Virus record (IMG/VR): IMGVR_UViG_3300020187_003404
Span: 1-41,260 of that record
Length of the DNA stretch: 41,260 bases
From: a virus
Strand: one strand, 5' to 3'
The notes beneath the pieces are model-generated. The model did no database searches. It had not been told where the DNA came from and was given only the letters and a program-made list of their open reading frames with translations. A program made the translations under genes and the position numbers. Positions within the stretch are counted from its first letter, which is position 1, and every line of letters starts with the position of its first letter. Positions 16,900 through 23,378 of the stretch are shown in pieces.

Positions 16900-17085
16900 A
16901 TGAATACATTAACTGATGAACTAACAGAACAATATAATATTTTTCAAGAAGAAATTGAAAAGTTTAATGAAAAGGGTGTCGGAGCAGCCGGTACAAGAGC
17001 AAGAAAAGCTTTATTAGAAATTGCAAAACTTACAAAAGAAATTCGTAAGCAAATTCAAGAGAAGAAGAATGAAGGTAAGGCATAA
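16900..17085 (+). CDS. Small histone H1-like (Hc1-type) protein
   Basis: This 61-residue protein carries KGVGAAGTRARKALLEIAKL near the middle followed by a Lys/Glu-rich helix. That pattern closely resembles the Hc1-like histone H1-type proteins found in chlamydiae, Bacteroidetes and some phages (EKGxxAAGTRARKAL). It probably binds or condenses DNA, or acts as a small helical nucleoid-type protein. The N-terminal half is acidic and helical. No convincing promoter box is at the standard distance. It is the first gene after the AT-rich island and lies 8 nt before the GTG-started 17094 gene. Confidence 0.6.
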   Translation: MNTLTDELTEQYNIFQEEIEKFNEKGVGAAGTRARKALLEIAKLTKEIRKQIQEKKNEGKA

Positions 17086-17088
17086 ATA
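17081..17088 (+). promoter_or_regulatory. Late-type box CATAAATA before a GTG start
   Basis: CATAAATA spans the stop of the Hc1-like gene; 5 nt later comes the GTG at 17094. Confidence 0.45.
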
Positions 17089-17093
17089 ATAAT

Positions 17094-17510
17094 GTGATTA
17101 ACTTTAAACAATTCTTCGAATCAAACAAACCTCTTGGATTAATAGAAACCATAGAGTTTGAAGAACTAGGTCCCATTGAAGCTAAGATTGATAGCGGCAA
17201 TGGGGCTTACAATGTCTTACATGGTGTAAACATAGACCATAATGGTGATAAAGCTACGTTTGAGACTGTTAATGGTCAAATGATCACTAAGTCGGTAGTT
17301 GAATTAATCGACATTAATATCGGATCAGGTAATATAGAGCAAAGACCTGTTGTACAGTTTGATATTAAAATAGGAGATGAATTACATCCTAGTACAAAAT
17401 TCTCTATAGGTGATAGAACAGAAAACGAGTATAAAATACTCGTTGGTAAGGATTTTATTGAAGAGCTTGGCGGCGTCATCGACGTCACCAAGCAAAACAA
17501 TTTAGACTAA
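17094..17510 (+). CDS. Retropepsin-like (ATP-dependent zinc protease family) protein
   Basis: This 138-residue protein starts with GTG, supported by the late box 5 nt upstream. PIEAKIDSGNGAYNVLHG has the D-S/T-G element of the single-domain aspartic protease-like family, often called RimK-associated or putative ATP-dependent zinc protease. FSIGDRTENEYKILVGKDFI corresponds to the second half of that fold. The N-terminus MINFKQFFESNK resembles a T4 capsid-targeting peptide, with an E|S bond suited to prohead protease cleavage. It could act during head maturation or be packaged. A GC-rich hairpin lies in its last codons, and the stop codon abuts the stop codon of folE. Confidence 0.6.
   Translation: MINFKQFFESNKPLGLIETIEFEELGPIEAKIDSGNGAYNVLHGVNIDHNGDKATFETVNGQMITKSVVELIDINIGSGNIEQRPVVQFDIKIGDELHPSTKFSIGDRTENEYKILVGKDFIEELGGVIDVTKQNNLD
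17465..17493 (+). other. GC-rich hairpin at the 3' end of the retropepsin-like gene
   Basis: The arms 17465-17477 and 17481-17493 pair over 13 positions with one mismatch and one G-T pair, leaving a 3-nt loop. No T-run follows on either strand, so it is not a normal intrinsic terminator. It lies between convergent genes. Confidence 0.4.
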
Positions 17511-18161
17511 TTAACTCTTCATATCAGCTACAAACTGATAGAATTCACTTCTAGTAGATGAATCACTCATAAAGTCTCCAGTAAGCTTTGATGTCTTCAT
17601 CTCGCAACCATCATGCTTAACACCTCTAAGACATGCGCATGTATGTGTTGCAGTTAACATCACTGCAACTCCTTTATTACCTTCGCAAATCTTGCTAATA
17701 GCTTCATGTATTTGAACTGTAAGACCTTCTTGGATCTGAGGTCGACGAGCGTAATGCTCTACAATCCGATTAAGCTTACTCAATCCAATAACCTTTCCAT
17801 CTGCAGATGGAATATAAGCAACATGACACCTACCTGTAAAAGCAAGGTGATGGTGAGAGCATAAACTCTTAACTGGAATACCACCTTGAAACACCATTCC
17901 ATCATATCCATCAGACGGGAATGCAGTAATATTAGGTAATTCATTATAGCAACCTGCAGCAATATCATTCACATAAGCTTTCGCTACACGTCTAGGTGTA
18001 TTATCACTATTAGGATCTTTACGCCAATCAATACGTAATGCATCTAAGAATTTTTCATAAGCAAATGTTGCATCATTAATGACATCTGCTTTTTCGTTAT
18101 CCGTTAACGGCATATTACCGTTAGCTGTTGGTAATTTCGTAATTTTAACTCTATCTGACAT
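17511..18161 (-). CDS. folE: GTP cyclohydrolase I
   Basis: This 216-residue protein is close to the usual length. Zinc ligands C101 and C175 are in SLCSHHHLAF and THTCACLRG, with H103/H104 in the active site. IGLSKLNRIVEHYARRPQIQ is the core GTP-binding helix motif of the family. It converts GTP to 7,8-dihydroneopterin triphosphate, the first step of the queuosine and deazaguanine path (also folate). With queD and queE close by, the phage use is almost certainly 7-deazaguanine synthesis. A strong early promoter lies directly upstream, with the -10 box 6 nt before ATG. It is convergent with 17094. Confidence 0.95.
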   Translation of the reverse strand: MSDRVKITKLPTANGNMPLTDNEKADVINDATFAYEKFLDALRIDWRKDPNSDNTPRRVAKAYVNDIAAGCYNELPNITAFPSDGYDGMVFQGGIPVKSLCSHHHLAFTGRCHVAYIPSADGKVIGLSKLNRIVEHYARRPQIQEGLTVQIHEAISKICEGNKGVAVMLTATHTCACLRGVKHDGCEMKTSKLTGDFMSDSSTRSEFYQFVADMKS

Positions 18162-18167
18162 ACATTA

Positions 18168-18195
18168 ATTATATATTATTGATTAAATATTTCAA
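18168..18195 (-). promoter_or_regulatory. Early-type promoter TTGAAA-16-TATAAT of folE
   Basis: On the minus strand, the -35 TTGAAA is at 18190-18195, the -10 TATAAT at 18168-18173, and the folE ATG follows 6 nt later. The spacer contains the late box of the opposite gene. Confidence 0.65.
18182..18189 (+). promoter_or_regulatory. Late-type box ATTAAATA nested in the folE promoter
   Basis: ATTAAATA, 5 nt, then the ATG at 18195. It lies wholly inside the spacer of the folE early promoter on the other strand. Confidence 0.55.
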
Positions 18196-18860
18196 TGACC
18201 GATAAAGAATTATTTAAAAAAGCTGAAAAAATATTTAAATTAAACGAAAATATAGTTGAAAAATGTTATAAAAATGGTCAGTTTAATAAAATACTAAATG
18301 AAAATAGTCCTAGTCGTTATTCAAAACCAGTAGGAAGAGGTAGCCGCTCCAGAGGTAGTATTTTAGGAAGTATCGCGCGCGGTGTAGGTAATGTTGTAAA
18401 AGCACCATTTAAATTAGCAAAAGGTATCGGTGATATAGCTGCAGCAGGTGGTAAAGGTTATAGAGGAGCTCAGACTGAAAAAGCTCGAATGCAACGTGAG
18501 AGAGAAAAGACTAAACAAGAAAGGCTTAAAACGAAAAAATTAAAACAGGAATTAAAACGTAAACCACAAAAACCAGCTACTAGTGATTATGTTAACTCGT
18601 CTGCAATCTTACCTTCATCAGCACCTAAAACAACCTCAAATAATAATTTAAGTAAGCGTGATAATATATTAAATAACATTAAATCTGGTGATACTATTGC
18701 ATTAACGTTGGCTAAGGATCAAGATAACGTTGCGCGCATTGTAAAAATAATTAGTGTGAGTGATGGTAAGATAACTGTTAATGATACGCGTAAAAAATCG
18801 AGTTCAAATTATACCATTAATAAGGGTAATATAAAGGATATAGATTATTTCAGAAAATAA
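18195..18860 (+). CDS. Basic late protein of unknown function
   Basis: A 221-residue protein in three parts. The N-terminal helix (FKKAEKIFKLNENIVEKC) is followed by a Gly/Arg-rich and then Lys/Arg/Glu-rich coiled-coil-like stretch (residues about 90-125), which is a probable nucleic-acid-binding or structural rod. The C-terminal domain of about 65 residues (SGDTIALTLAKDQDNVARIV ... GKITVNDT) looks like a small beta barrel. I do not recognise the family. The late-type box points to a virion or head-associated role. It is followed by 119 nt of gene-free DNA carrying the queD promoter. Confidence 0.55.
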   Translation: MTDKELFKKAEKIFKLNENIVEKCYKNGQFNKILNENSPSRYSKPVGRGSRSRGSILGSIARGVGNVVKAPFKLAKGIGDIAAAGGKGYRGAQTEKARMQREREKTKQERLKTKKLKQELKRKPQKPATSDYVNSSAILPSSAPKTTSNNNLSKRDNILNNIKSGDTIALTLAKDQDNVARIVKIISVSDGKITVNDTRKKSSSNYTINKGNIKDIDYFRK

Positions 18861-18945
18861 CTTTAATCATCTCCTCCCTTCCACCTAAAGGTATTATAAA
18901 TCATTAGAAATATTAATCCACTTTTTTAAAAAAATAATTTAATAG

Positions 18946-18973
18946 TTGAATACTACAATATATACTTCATAAT
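18946..18973 (+). promoter_or_regulatory. Early-type promoter TTGAAT-16-CATAAT of queD
   Basis: The -35 TTGAAT is at 18946-18951 and the -10 CATAAT at 18968-18973; the queD ATG follows 6 nt later. The rest of the 119-nt gap (18861-18945) holds no gene or clear hairpin terminator. Confidence 0.55.
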
Positions 18974-18979
18974 ATATAT

Positions 18980-19642
18980 ATGAGATATGTATCAACTAAA
19001 ATTATTCCTATGGGATCAACTGCTTTTCGTCAATGGAGAGCAGATAGTCATTGTAAGTTAATTCACGGTTACCGTTTACAATGTAAGTTATGGTTTACAG
19101 CTGATGAATTAGATGATAAAAATTGGGTATTTGATTTTGGTGGTTGCAGAGAGATTAAGAAATTATTAGAGAAGCAATTCGATCATACAACTGTAGTAGC
19201 AGCTGATGACCCAGAATTGAGTATGTTTGAGTTGATGTCTACTAAAGGTATGATTGATCTTCGCATTGCTGCAAAAGGAGTTGGTATCGAAAGAACTGCT
19301 GAATGGGTATATGATACAGTTAGTGAATATGTAAATGATACAACTGATGGTAGAGTCCGTGTTATTAAAGTCGAAGTATGGGAGCATGAAGGTAATAGTG
19401 CTATATATGAGCAAGATGAACTACAAATTATACAAAAAGAAAAAATATCTGAATCAGAATCAGAAATCGCTACGAATACTGTAGTGATTGGAAATAATAT
19501 TACCGAAGTACCGGTAGTTAAAGCAGCTGCCGAAGTTAAACCAGTTATAGAAAAAACTCATCCAGCATCAGGTTTGTATAATAAGAAAAGTACAGGTTTT
19601 GGTGATCCATTTGCAGGTACATCATGGGGGAATAAAAGTTAA
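18980..19642 (+). CDS. queD: 6-carboxy-tetrahydropterin synthase (QueD family)
   Basis: FRQWRADSHCKLIHGYRLQC holds the catalytic C25 and H29; DDKNWVFDFGG and KQFDHTTVVAADDPE are the next core motifs, and VEVWEHEGNS ends the active site. This is the FRQWRADSHC subgroup of the PTPS/QueD family, in which the HGH zinc motif reads HGY. It converts dihydroneopterin triphosphate to 6-carboxytetrahydropterin. The enzyme core ends near residue 155; a 65-residue low-complexity tail follows (PASGLYNKKSTGFGDPFAG near the end), unusual for the family. It overlaps the next small gene at TAATG. Confidence 0.88.
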   Translation: MRYVSTKIIPMGSTAFRQWRADSHCKLIHGYRLQCKLWFTADELDDKNWVFDFGGCREIKKLLEKQFDHTTVVAADDPELSMFELMSTKGMIDLRIAAKGVGIERTAEWVYDTVSEYVNDTTDGRVRVIKVEVWEHEGNSAIYEQDELQIIQKEKISESESEIATNTVVIGNNITEVPVVKAAAEVKPVIEKTHPASGLYNKKSTGFGDPFAGTSWGNKS

Positions 19643-19896
19643 TGAGCTTAGGTGATATATATTCAAATAACGTACAAAAAAATTCTATAGGAATGTCTGG
19701 ACTTGCTGGTAGTATGCCAGCTACGCGGGAAAGAGATCCTAAATCTATAGAGTTAGAAACAAATGTTTTCTCTCAGATACAACAAGCAATTAAACCACCT
19801 GCAGAAACTAAAGAAAGGTCTCCTGAACCAGTTATCAACGTACAACCGGTCGGGTTAGAGCAAGCGATGAAAGAATTACTTAACGGTACTGAGTAG
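19642..19896 (+). CDS. Small unknown protein coupled to queD
   Basis: This 84-residue protein begins on the A of the queD stop codon (TAATG), so translation is probably coupled. It is Pro/Glu/Ser-rich with no predicted membrane segment; a short helix near residues 40-50 (NVFSQIQQAI) and the end (GLEQAMKELLNG) are the only ordered-looking parts. I do not recognise it. Together with the low-complexity tail of QueD it might form an interaction module, which is speculative. Confidence 0.55.
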   Translation: MSLGDIYSNNVQKNSIGMSGLAGSMPATRERDPKSIELETNVFSQIQQAIKPPAETKERSPEPVINVQPVGLEQAMKELLNGTE

Positions 19897-19922
19897 ATTA
19901 ACTAAAAACTTTAAGATTCAAC

Positions 19923-19950
19923 TTGATTTGAACTGGAACTATCATATAAT
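19923..19950 (+). promoter_or_regulatory. Early-type promoter TTGATT-16-TATAAT of queE
   Basis: The -35 TTGATT is at 19923-19928 and the -10 TATAAT at 19945-19950; the queE ATG follows 6 nt later. The box sequences and both spacings are identical to those of the DUF366 and groEL genes. Confidence 0.65.
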
Positions 19951-19956
19951 TAGTGT

Positions 19957-20703
19957 ATGGTAGATTTAAATAAGACGCTAAGCTTGAGTGATGATCATGT
20001 TTTTTATACGATTGAAGGTGAAGGTAAATATATAGGGGAACCTTCTGTGTTTATGAGACTCGCTATGTGTAATCTTACATGTAAAGGGTTTGCATCCGAG
20101 GATTCGCCTCACGGTTGTGATTCGTTTGTATCTTGGTCAGTTAAAAATCGTTATACATATGATGAACTTAATAATTTCTATGAGAACAATGGTTTTGTAC
20201 AGAATCTTAAGGACGGTGCTATACTAAAGATTACCGGTGGAGAACCATTGCTCCAGCAAAAGAGGTTAATGAGTTGGTTAATATCATTTATTGATAGGTT
20301 TAAATTTTCTCCTCGTATTGATTTCGAAACGAACGGTTCATTAATGCCTCTACCTGACTGGGCTTCAGTATATAACGCAACATTTACTGTATCTCCTAAG
20401 ATGAGTAATAATGGTGATGCAGAAAAGCTTAGATATAAACCTGAAGTATTAAAATATCATAACGAACTCGGTTCATGCTTTAAGTTTGTCGTTAATAGTG
20501 AAGATGATGAAAAGGAACTATTCGATAAATATATCGATATTGGGTTAGTAAGCAGAGAGCGAGTATGGTTAATGCCTTGTTGCGGTAGTAGAGAAGAGCA
20601 TACTGCTAAATCTGCAATGGTAGCTGAGTTATGTAAGAAACATACACTTAAGTTTAGTCCTAGATTGCAGTTAGTCATCTGGGATCTAGCGTTGCGAGTT
20701 TAG
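19957..20703 (+). CDS. queE: 7-carboxy-7-deazaguanine synthase (QueE family)
   Basis: This 248-residue radical SAM protein has IEGEGKYIGEPSVFMRLAMC at the N-terminus, KITGGEPLLQQ (SAM-binding GGEP) and DFETNGS, all characteristic of QueE. It turns 6-carboxytetrahydropterin into 7-carboxy-7-deazaguanine (CDG). The cluster cysteines appear as C38, C42 and C54 (CX3CX11C) rather than CX3CX2C, because of an insertion between the second and third; the CKGF...HGCDS layout recurs in phage QueE proteins as I recall. It has its own early-type promoter and ends at a strong hairpin terminator. Confidence 0.92.
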   Translation: MVDLNKTLSLSDDHVFYTIEGEGKYIGEPSVFMRLAMCNLTCKGFASEDSPHGCDSFVSWSVKNRYTYDELNNFYENNGFVQNLKDGAILKITGGEPLLQQKRLMSWLISFIDRFKFSPRIDFETNGSLMPLPDWASVYNATFTVSPKMSNNGDAEKLRYKPEVLKYHNELGSCFKFVVNSEDDEKELFDKYIDIGLVSRERVWLMPCCGSREEHTAKSAMVAELCKKHTLKFSPRLQLVIWDLALRV

Positions 20704-20707
20704 TAAA

Positions 20708-20737
20708 AAAAAGCCGTCATTTAAATGACGGCTTTTT
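20708..20737. terminator. Bidirectional intrinsic terminator between queE and 20757
   Basis: A perfect 30-bp palindrome centred at 20722/20723 with core GCCGTCATTTAAATGACGGC, flanked by A-runs on the left and T-runs on the right, so it can act for both convergent genes. Confidence 0.85.
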
Positions 20738-20756
20738 AATGTTTATAAATTGTTGT

Positions 20757-21122
20757 TTAAACGTAACCTAAAGAAACTAATCTACGAATTTCAGGACTTA
20801 CACTATCATAACTTGCAGCTGTCGGTGTTTGAATAGTAACAGCTGTATTATATGTAAATTGAACTGATAACCTATCTTTATTAATAACTGCAAATACTTT
20901 ACCATCATAACCTTCATCTATATCAAAAGTATAAGTTGCTCCATCAAATACAACAGATGCAGGTACTTCAACATCATTTTGTATACTAAGATCGCCGTCG
21001 AATAATAGAGCTGATTTTTGTTGATTGGCGTCTAGACCATTAGGGAAGGTAGAAACATTATAACCTGCTTCGTCTAAAACCCCTGTAAATGATCCTTGAT
21101 TTTTAAAAGATTTAATACTCAT
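20757..21122 (-). CDS. Small late protein, probable structural
   Basis: A 121-residue protein rich in Val, Thr, Ser, Asp and Gly, with beta-like stretches (VVFDGATYTFDIDEG, KDRLSVQFTYNTAVTIQ). It has no enzyme motif, signal peptide or membrane segment. The late-type box 5 nt before its ATG and the beta-rich composition point to a virion component such as a decoration or fibre-associated protein. It is the downstream member of a two-gene minus-strand block with 21153. The family is not recognised. Confidence 0.55.
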   Translation of the reverse strand: MSIKSFKNQGSFTGVLDEAGYNVSTFPNGLDANQQKSALLFDGDLSIQNDVEVPASVVFDGATYTFDIDEGYDGKVFAVINKDRLSVQFTYNTAVTIQTPTAASYDSVSPEIRRLVSLGYV

Positions 21123-21127
21123 ATTAT

Positions 21128-21135
21128 TATTTAAT
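21128..21135 (-). promoter_or_regulatory. Late-type box ATTAAATA before 20757-21122
   Basis: On the minus strand, ATTAAATA then 5 nt then the ATG at 21122. Confidence 0.55.
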
Positions 21136-21152
21136 AAAAACTATTTATATTA

Positions 21153-21401
21153 TTATGATTTAGGCGGTAAACCGTAAATTTCTCTCCATGATTTACGTTT
21201 CTTCGGAGCCTTAGATGTTTCAGCTTTAACTGGTTTTGCTGTTTCTACTGGAGCTGTAACTGTAGATTCTTTTGTAAAAAGACTAGTTATTTGTTCAATT
21301 AATGTTTTTTTATTAAATCTTCTATCTAATTCAACCCCTTTTATTCTACCTAACTTCTCTAACTCAATCTTAGAAAGCTTTTTTAATTCTGATTTATTCA
21401 T
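21153..21401 (-). CDS. Small protein with a SAP/Rho-N-like helical motif
   Basis: An 82-residue protein. Residues 1-40 (SELKKLSKIELEKLGRIKG then VELDRRFNKKTLIEQI) resemble the helix-extended-helix motif of SAP, LEM or Rho-N domains, which bind nucleic acid; the match is by pattern only. A Pro/Ala/Lys-rich linker and a short basic tail (KKRKSWREIYGLPPK) follow. A late-type box sits 5 nt upstream. It may be a small DNA-binding head protein. The sequence is too short for a firm call. Confidence 0.5.
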   Translation of the reverse strand: MNKSELKKLSKIELEKLGRIKGVELDRRFNKKTLIEQITSLFTKESTVTAPVETAKPVKAETSKAPKKRKSWREIYGLPPKS

Positions 21402-21406
21402 ATTAT

Positions 21407-21414
21407 TATTTATT
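21407..21414 (-). promoter_or_regulatory. Late-type box AATAAATA before 21153-21401
   Basis: On the minus strand, AATAAATA then 5 nt then the ATG at 21401. Confidence 0.5.
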
Positions 21415-21436
21415 GTTGAATATGTACATATTTTAG

Positions 21437-21444
21437 ATTAAATA
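21437..21444 (+). promoter_or_regulatory. Late-type box ATTAAATA before 21453
   Basis: ATTAAATA, but 8 nt before the ATG at 21453 instead of 5. Confidence 0.4.
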
Positions 21445-21452
21445 ATTATCTT

Positions 21453-21641
21453 ATGGATATTCTAGTTACATTATCAATCTTCATTGCTGGTTTTATTACT
21501 GGTGCACTTACATTCCGCAATAATACTGCAAAGTCCGAGCAAATCGTCAAGGATACTTTAGAGTTTGCAGCAAAAGCTGAACAAGAAGCTAAAGAATTAG
21601 CAGCAAAGCTAAAGAAGAAGAAACGTACTACAAAGAAGTAA
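21453..21641 (+). CDS. Small membrane-anchored coiled-coil protein
   Basis: This 62-residue protein has one N-terminal transmembrane helix (ILVTLSIFIAGFITGALTF, residues 3-21), then a Glu/Ala/Lys-rich helix and a Lys/Arg tail (KKKKRTTKK). The layout (outside-to-inside anchor plus basic cytoplasmic helix) resembles small phage lysis accessory proteins or i-spanin-like anchors. It faces the holin gene across a shared terminator, which makes a lysis role plausible but unproven. Confidence 0.6.
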   Translation: MDILVTLSIFIAGFITGALTFRNNTAKSEQIVKDTLEFAAKAEQEAKELAAKLKKKKRTTKK

Positions 21642-21665
21642 ATTTAACATCTTTTTTGTTTAATC

Positions 21666-21694
21666 AAATCCGTCATATGACGGATTTTTTTTTT
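21666..21694. terminator. Bidirectional intrinsic terminator between 21453 and the holin gene
   Basis: A perfect palindrome at 21666-21687 (core ATCCGTCATATGACGGAT) followed by a T-run to 21694 that runs into the last codon of the minus-strand gene. The core resembles the terminator at 20708. Confidence 0.8.
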
Positions 21695-22175
21695 ACTTTC
21701 TACCACCGGGTGTGAAGTAGAACCCTATAATAGCACCCAACATTGTTATTGAAATTAATGCAATGTGACCGGTGGTAATTGCCACAACGGTTTCTGTTCC
21801 CAGAGGTATTTTGATGAAGCCGAAGAGGATGGAGATATAGTCTTTATTCTCTCTTGGGACGAAGGTGAGGAGTTCAACACTTGGCCAGACGGTGCAGAGA
21901 ACTGAGATGACGAAGAAGTTGAGCATCCCGATAAGAGCAATAAGACGCCTTGTAGTACGAGTAAAAGCACTGTTATCTCCATTGGCTTCACCAAAAACTG
22001 CTTTTTGAAACTCCACATCAGCTTTACGTAAGTCCATTTCTCTGAGCATTTCACGCTTCTCTCGAGATTCTTTTGCAGCACCGAAGCGATCAACAATACC
22101 GGCGATGATTTTAAGGGTTGATCCCATCCCGGTTGCGCCGAGAGTACTAAGTAACATTGTAATAAGTCCAAACAT
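21693..22175 (-). CDS. Holin, 3TM gene-transfer-agent type
   Basis: This 160-residue protein has an N-terminal hydrophobic segment (residues about 3-25), a charged helical middle (KESREKREMLREMDLRKADV), then two more membrane segments (about 90-112 and 128-155). RTTRRLIALIGMLNF before the second is typical of the GTA_holin_3TM family. It would form the membrane lesion that releases endolysin. Sampled lines of the gene are 52-55% GC, far above the rest of the window, which suggests recent transfer. An overlapping frame on the same strand is open but looks non-biological. Confidence 0.65.
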   Translation of the reverse strand: MFGLITMLLSTLGATGMGSTLKIIAGIVDRFGAAKESREKREMLREMDLRKADVEFQKAVFGEANGDNSAFTRTTRRLIALIGMLNFFVISVLCTVWPSVELLTFVPRENKDYISILFGFIKIPLGTETVVAITTGHIALISITMLGAIIGFYFTPGGRK

Positions 22176-22188
22176 ATCATTTTATTAT

Positions 22189-22196
22189 ATTAAATA
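22189..22196 (+). promoter_or_regulatory. Late-type box ATTAAATA before the Nudix gene
   Basis: ATTAAATA, 5 nt, then the GTG at 22202; the spacing supports the GTG start. Confidence 0.5.
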
Positions 22197-22201
22197 TTTA
22201 T

Positions 22202-22639
22202 GTGAACTTTAACAATTTAGTCAATTTAGATATACCTAATAGTAAAAAAATCGATACAAATAGAGTATCTAAAATTATTTCGACCTTTAATAATAAATTT
22301 TTAATGCTTCAAAAGAAAAATGGTCAATTTGAATTACCAGGTGGTCATATACAAAGAGGTGAAAGTCCAAACAATGGAGCAAAGAGAGAGTTCTTTGAAG
22401 AAACTGGGGTAAATATTAAAAAAATAAATCAAATATCATCTAATAGTTCTCGAGTTTTATATAGAGGTTATATAAATACCAGTATTATTAAATTAAGTTC
22501 GGAACATAAAAGCTTTAGATTTGTTTCAGAAAGAGAGTTATTTAAATTACCACTAAGTAAGTGGTCTAAAAAGGATTTAGCTTTCTTAAAGCCGCGTAAA
22601 AAGACTCCTGATGAAGAGGAGCTTGATGATGAGATTTAA
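22202..22639 (+). CDS. Nudix hydrolase
   Basis: The complete Nudix box GX5EX7REUXEEXGU is present in GHIQRGESPNNGAKREFFEE followed by TGV. The enzyme hydrolyses a nucleoside diphosphate linked to another group: nucleotide sugars, ADP-ribose, NAD(H), (d)NTPs or capped RNA. At 145 residues it is a single-domain form. The N-terminus MNFNNLVNLDIPNSKK weakly resembles the other FxxF/L-type leaders of late genes. The start is GTG with a late box at the standard distance. It is convergent with the nuclease gene and overlaps it by 4 nt. Confidence 0.9.
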   Translation: MNFNNLVNLDIPNSKKIDTNRVSKIISTFNNKFLMLQKKNGQFELPGGHIQRGESPNNGAKREFFEETGVNIKKINQISSNSSRVLYRGYINTSIIKLSSEHKSFRFVSERELFKLPLSKWSKKDLAFLKPRKKTPDEEELDDEI

Positions 22640-23325
22640 ACGTTTGTTTTATTATAATCTTCAATTAGAGCTTTAATTTCAGTCTTCATATAGTTTAGAC
22701 GAATAGGATACCAAGTATCGTCTTTATTTTTATAGAAGACAACTAACCCGCTACACTTCTTACCACTACTTAACTCGTATAAGTATGCGTATAATGAAAG
22801 CTGTAGGCAGTATGTATTAAACTCACATACACCTAAATGATCGACAGGAGCTTTAAAAAACTCGTTATATTCACTATAGAACCTAAAGTTTTTATTTGTC
22901 TTAAAATCACCTACATAAAAATATTTTGAATTTTCATAAATTAAATCCGCAGTACCGGCGATGTTTAATCCGATATTATGTAATCTCATCTCACATGTTA
23001 ACTTCGGAAACTTTTTGAATATATACTCCCACTTCTTATAGGAGTCATATAATGTAGTATATTTTTCTTCACGCTTATCTTCACCTAAAAAGTCTTCCAT
23101 TACTTTATGTATATGGGTACCATAATCGCAAGCTCTATTTTTCTCGGTATTCCATTCCTCAAGTATAAAGTCGACAGTTACACCTTCTCTAGCTGCTACT
23201 CGAGTAGCATTACCTATTGAATCGAACGCAGGTTTATACTTACCGAGCAGAGTAGTAGCTGAGATTAACTCTTTACCAGTTTCATCATCAACATATTTGT
23301 GTTTTTCTTCATTAAATATAACCAT
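22636..23325 (-). CDS. RecB-type PD-(D/E)XK nuclease
   Basis: A 229-residue protein with the layout of RecB/Cas4-like exonuclease domains: GTHIHKVMEDFL (motif with the metal-site His), AGTADLIYENSKYFYVGDFK (Asp, then the DxK core), and CLQLSLYAYLYE (the QxxxY motif that follows in RecB-type nucleases). It probably degrades DNA ends during phage recombination, replication or host DNA breakdown. No helicase domain is attached. A sigma70-like promoter lies upstream and overlaps the divergent one of the kinase gene. Confidence 0.8.
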   Translation of the reverse strand: MVIFNEEKHKYVDDETGKELISATTLLGKYKPAFDSIGNATRVAAREGVTVDFILEEWNTEKNRACDYGTHIHKVMEDFLGEDKREEKYTTLYDSYKKWEYIFKKFPKLTCEMRLHNIGLNIAGTADLIYENSKYFYVGDFKTNKNFRFYSEYNEFFKAPVDHLGVCEFNTYCLQLSLYAYLYELSSGKKCSGLVVFYKNKDDTWYPIRLNYMKTEIKALIEDYNKTNV

Positions 23326-23334
23326 TATACAACA

Positions 23335-23362
23335 ATTATAGTATATAAACTTGAAAAGTCAA
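23335..23362 (-). promoter_or_regulatory. Early-type promoter TTGACT-16-TATAAT of the nuclease gene
   Basis: On the minus strand, the -35 TTGACT is at 23357-23362 and the -10 TATAAT at 23335-23340; the ATG lies 9 nt downstream. Confidence 0.55.
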
Positions 23363-23378
23363 ATTTAGGTATTAAAAT
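23351..23378 (+). promoter_or_regulatory. Early-type promoter TTGAAA-16-TAAAAT of the kinase gene
   Basis: The -35 TTGAAA is at 23351-23356 and the -10 TAAAAT at 23373-23378; the ATG at 23385 follows 6 nt later. It interlocks with the divergent nuclease promoter. Confidence 0.5.

Noticed and set aside
18861-18945. Pyrimidine-rich stretch in the gap before queD, considered as a riboswitch or terminator
   Set aside because: Only a 4-bp stem (ACCT/AGGT) is visible and there is no T-run after it; no preQ1-type pseudoknot pattern is seen.
21755-22180. Open frame of about 141 codons overlapping the holin on the same strand
   Set aside because: It lacks membrane segments, is Ser/Leu/Gln-rich in an odd way, and is explained by the high GC of the holin gene in another frame; the holin protein is clearly the real product.
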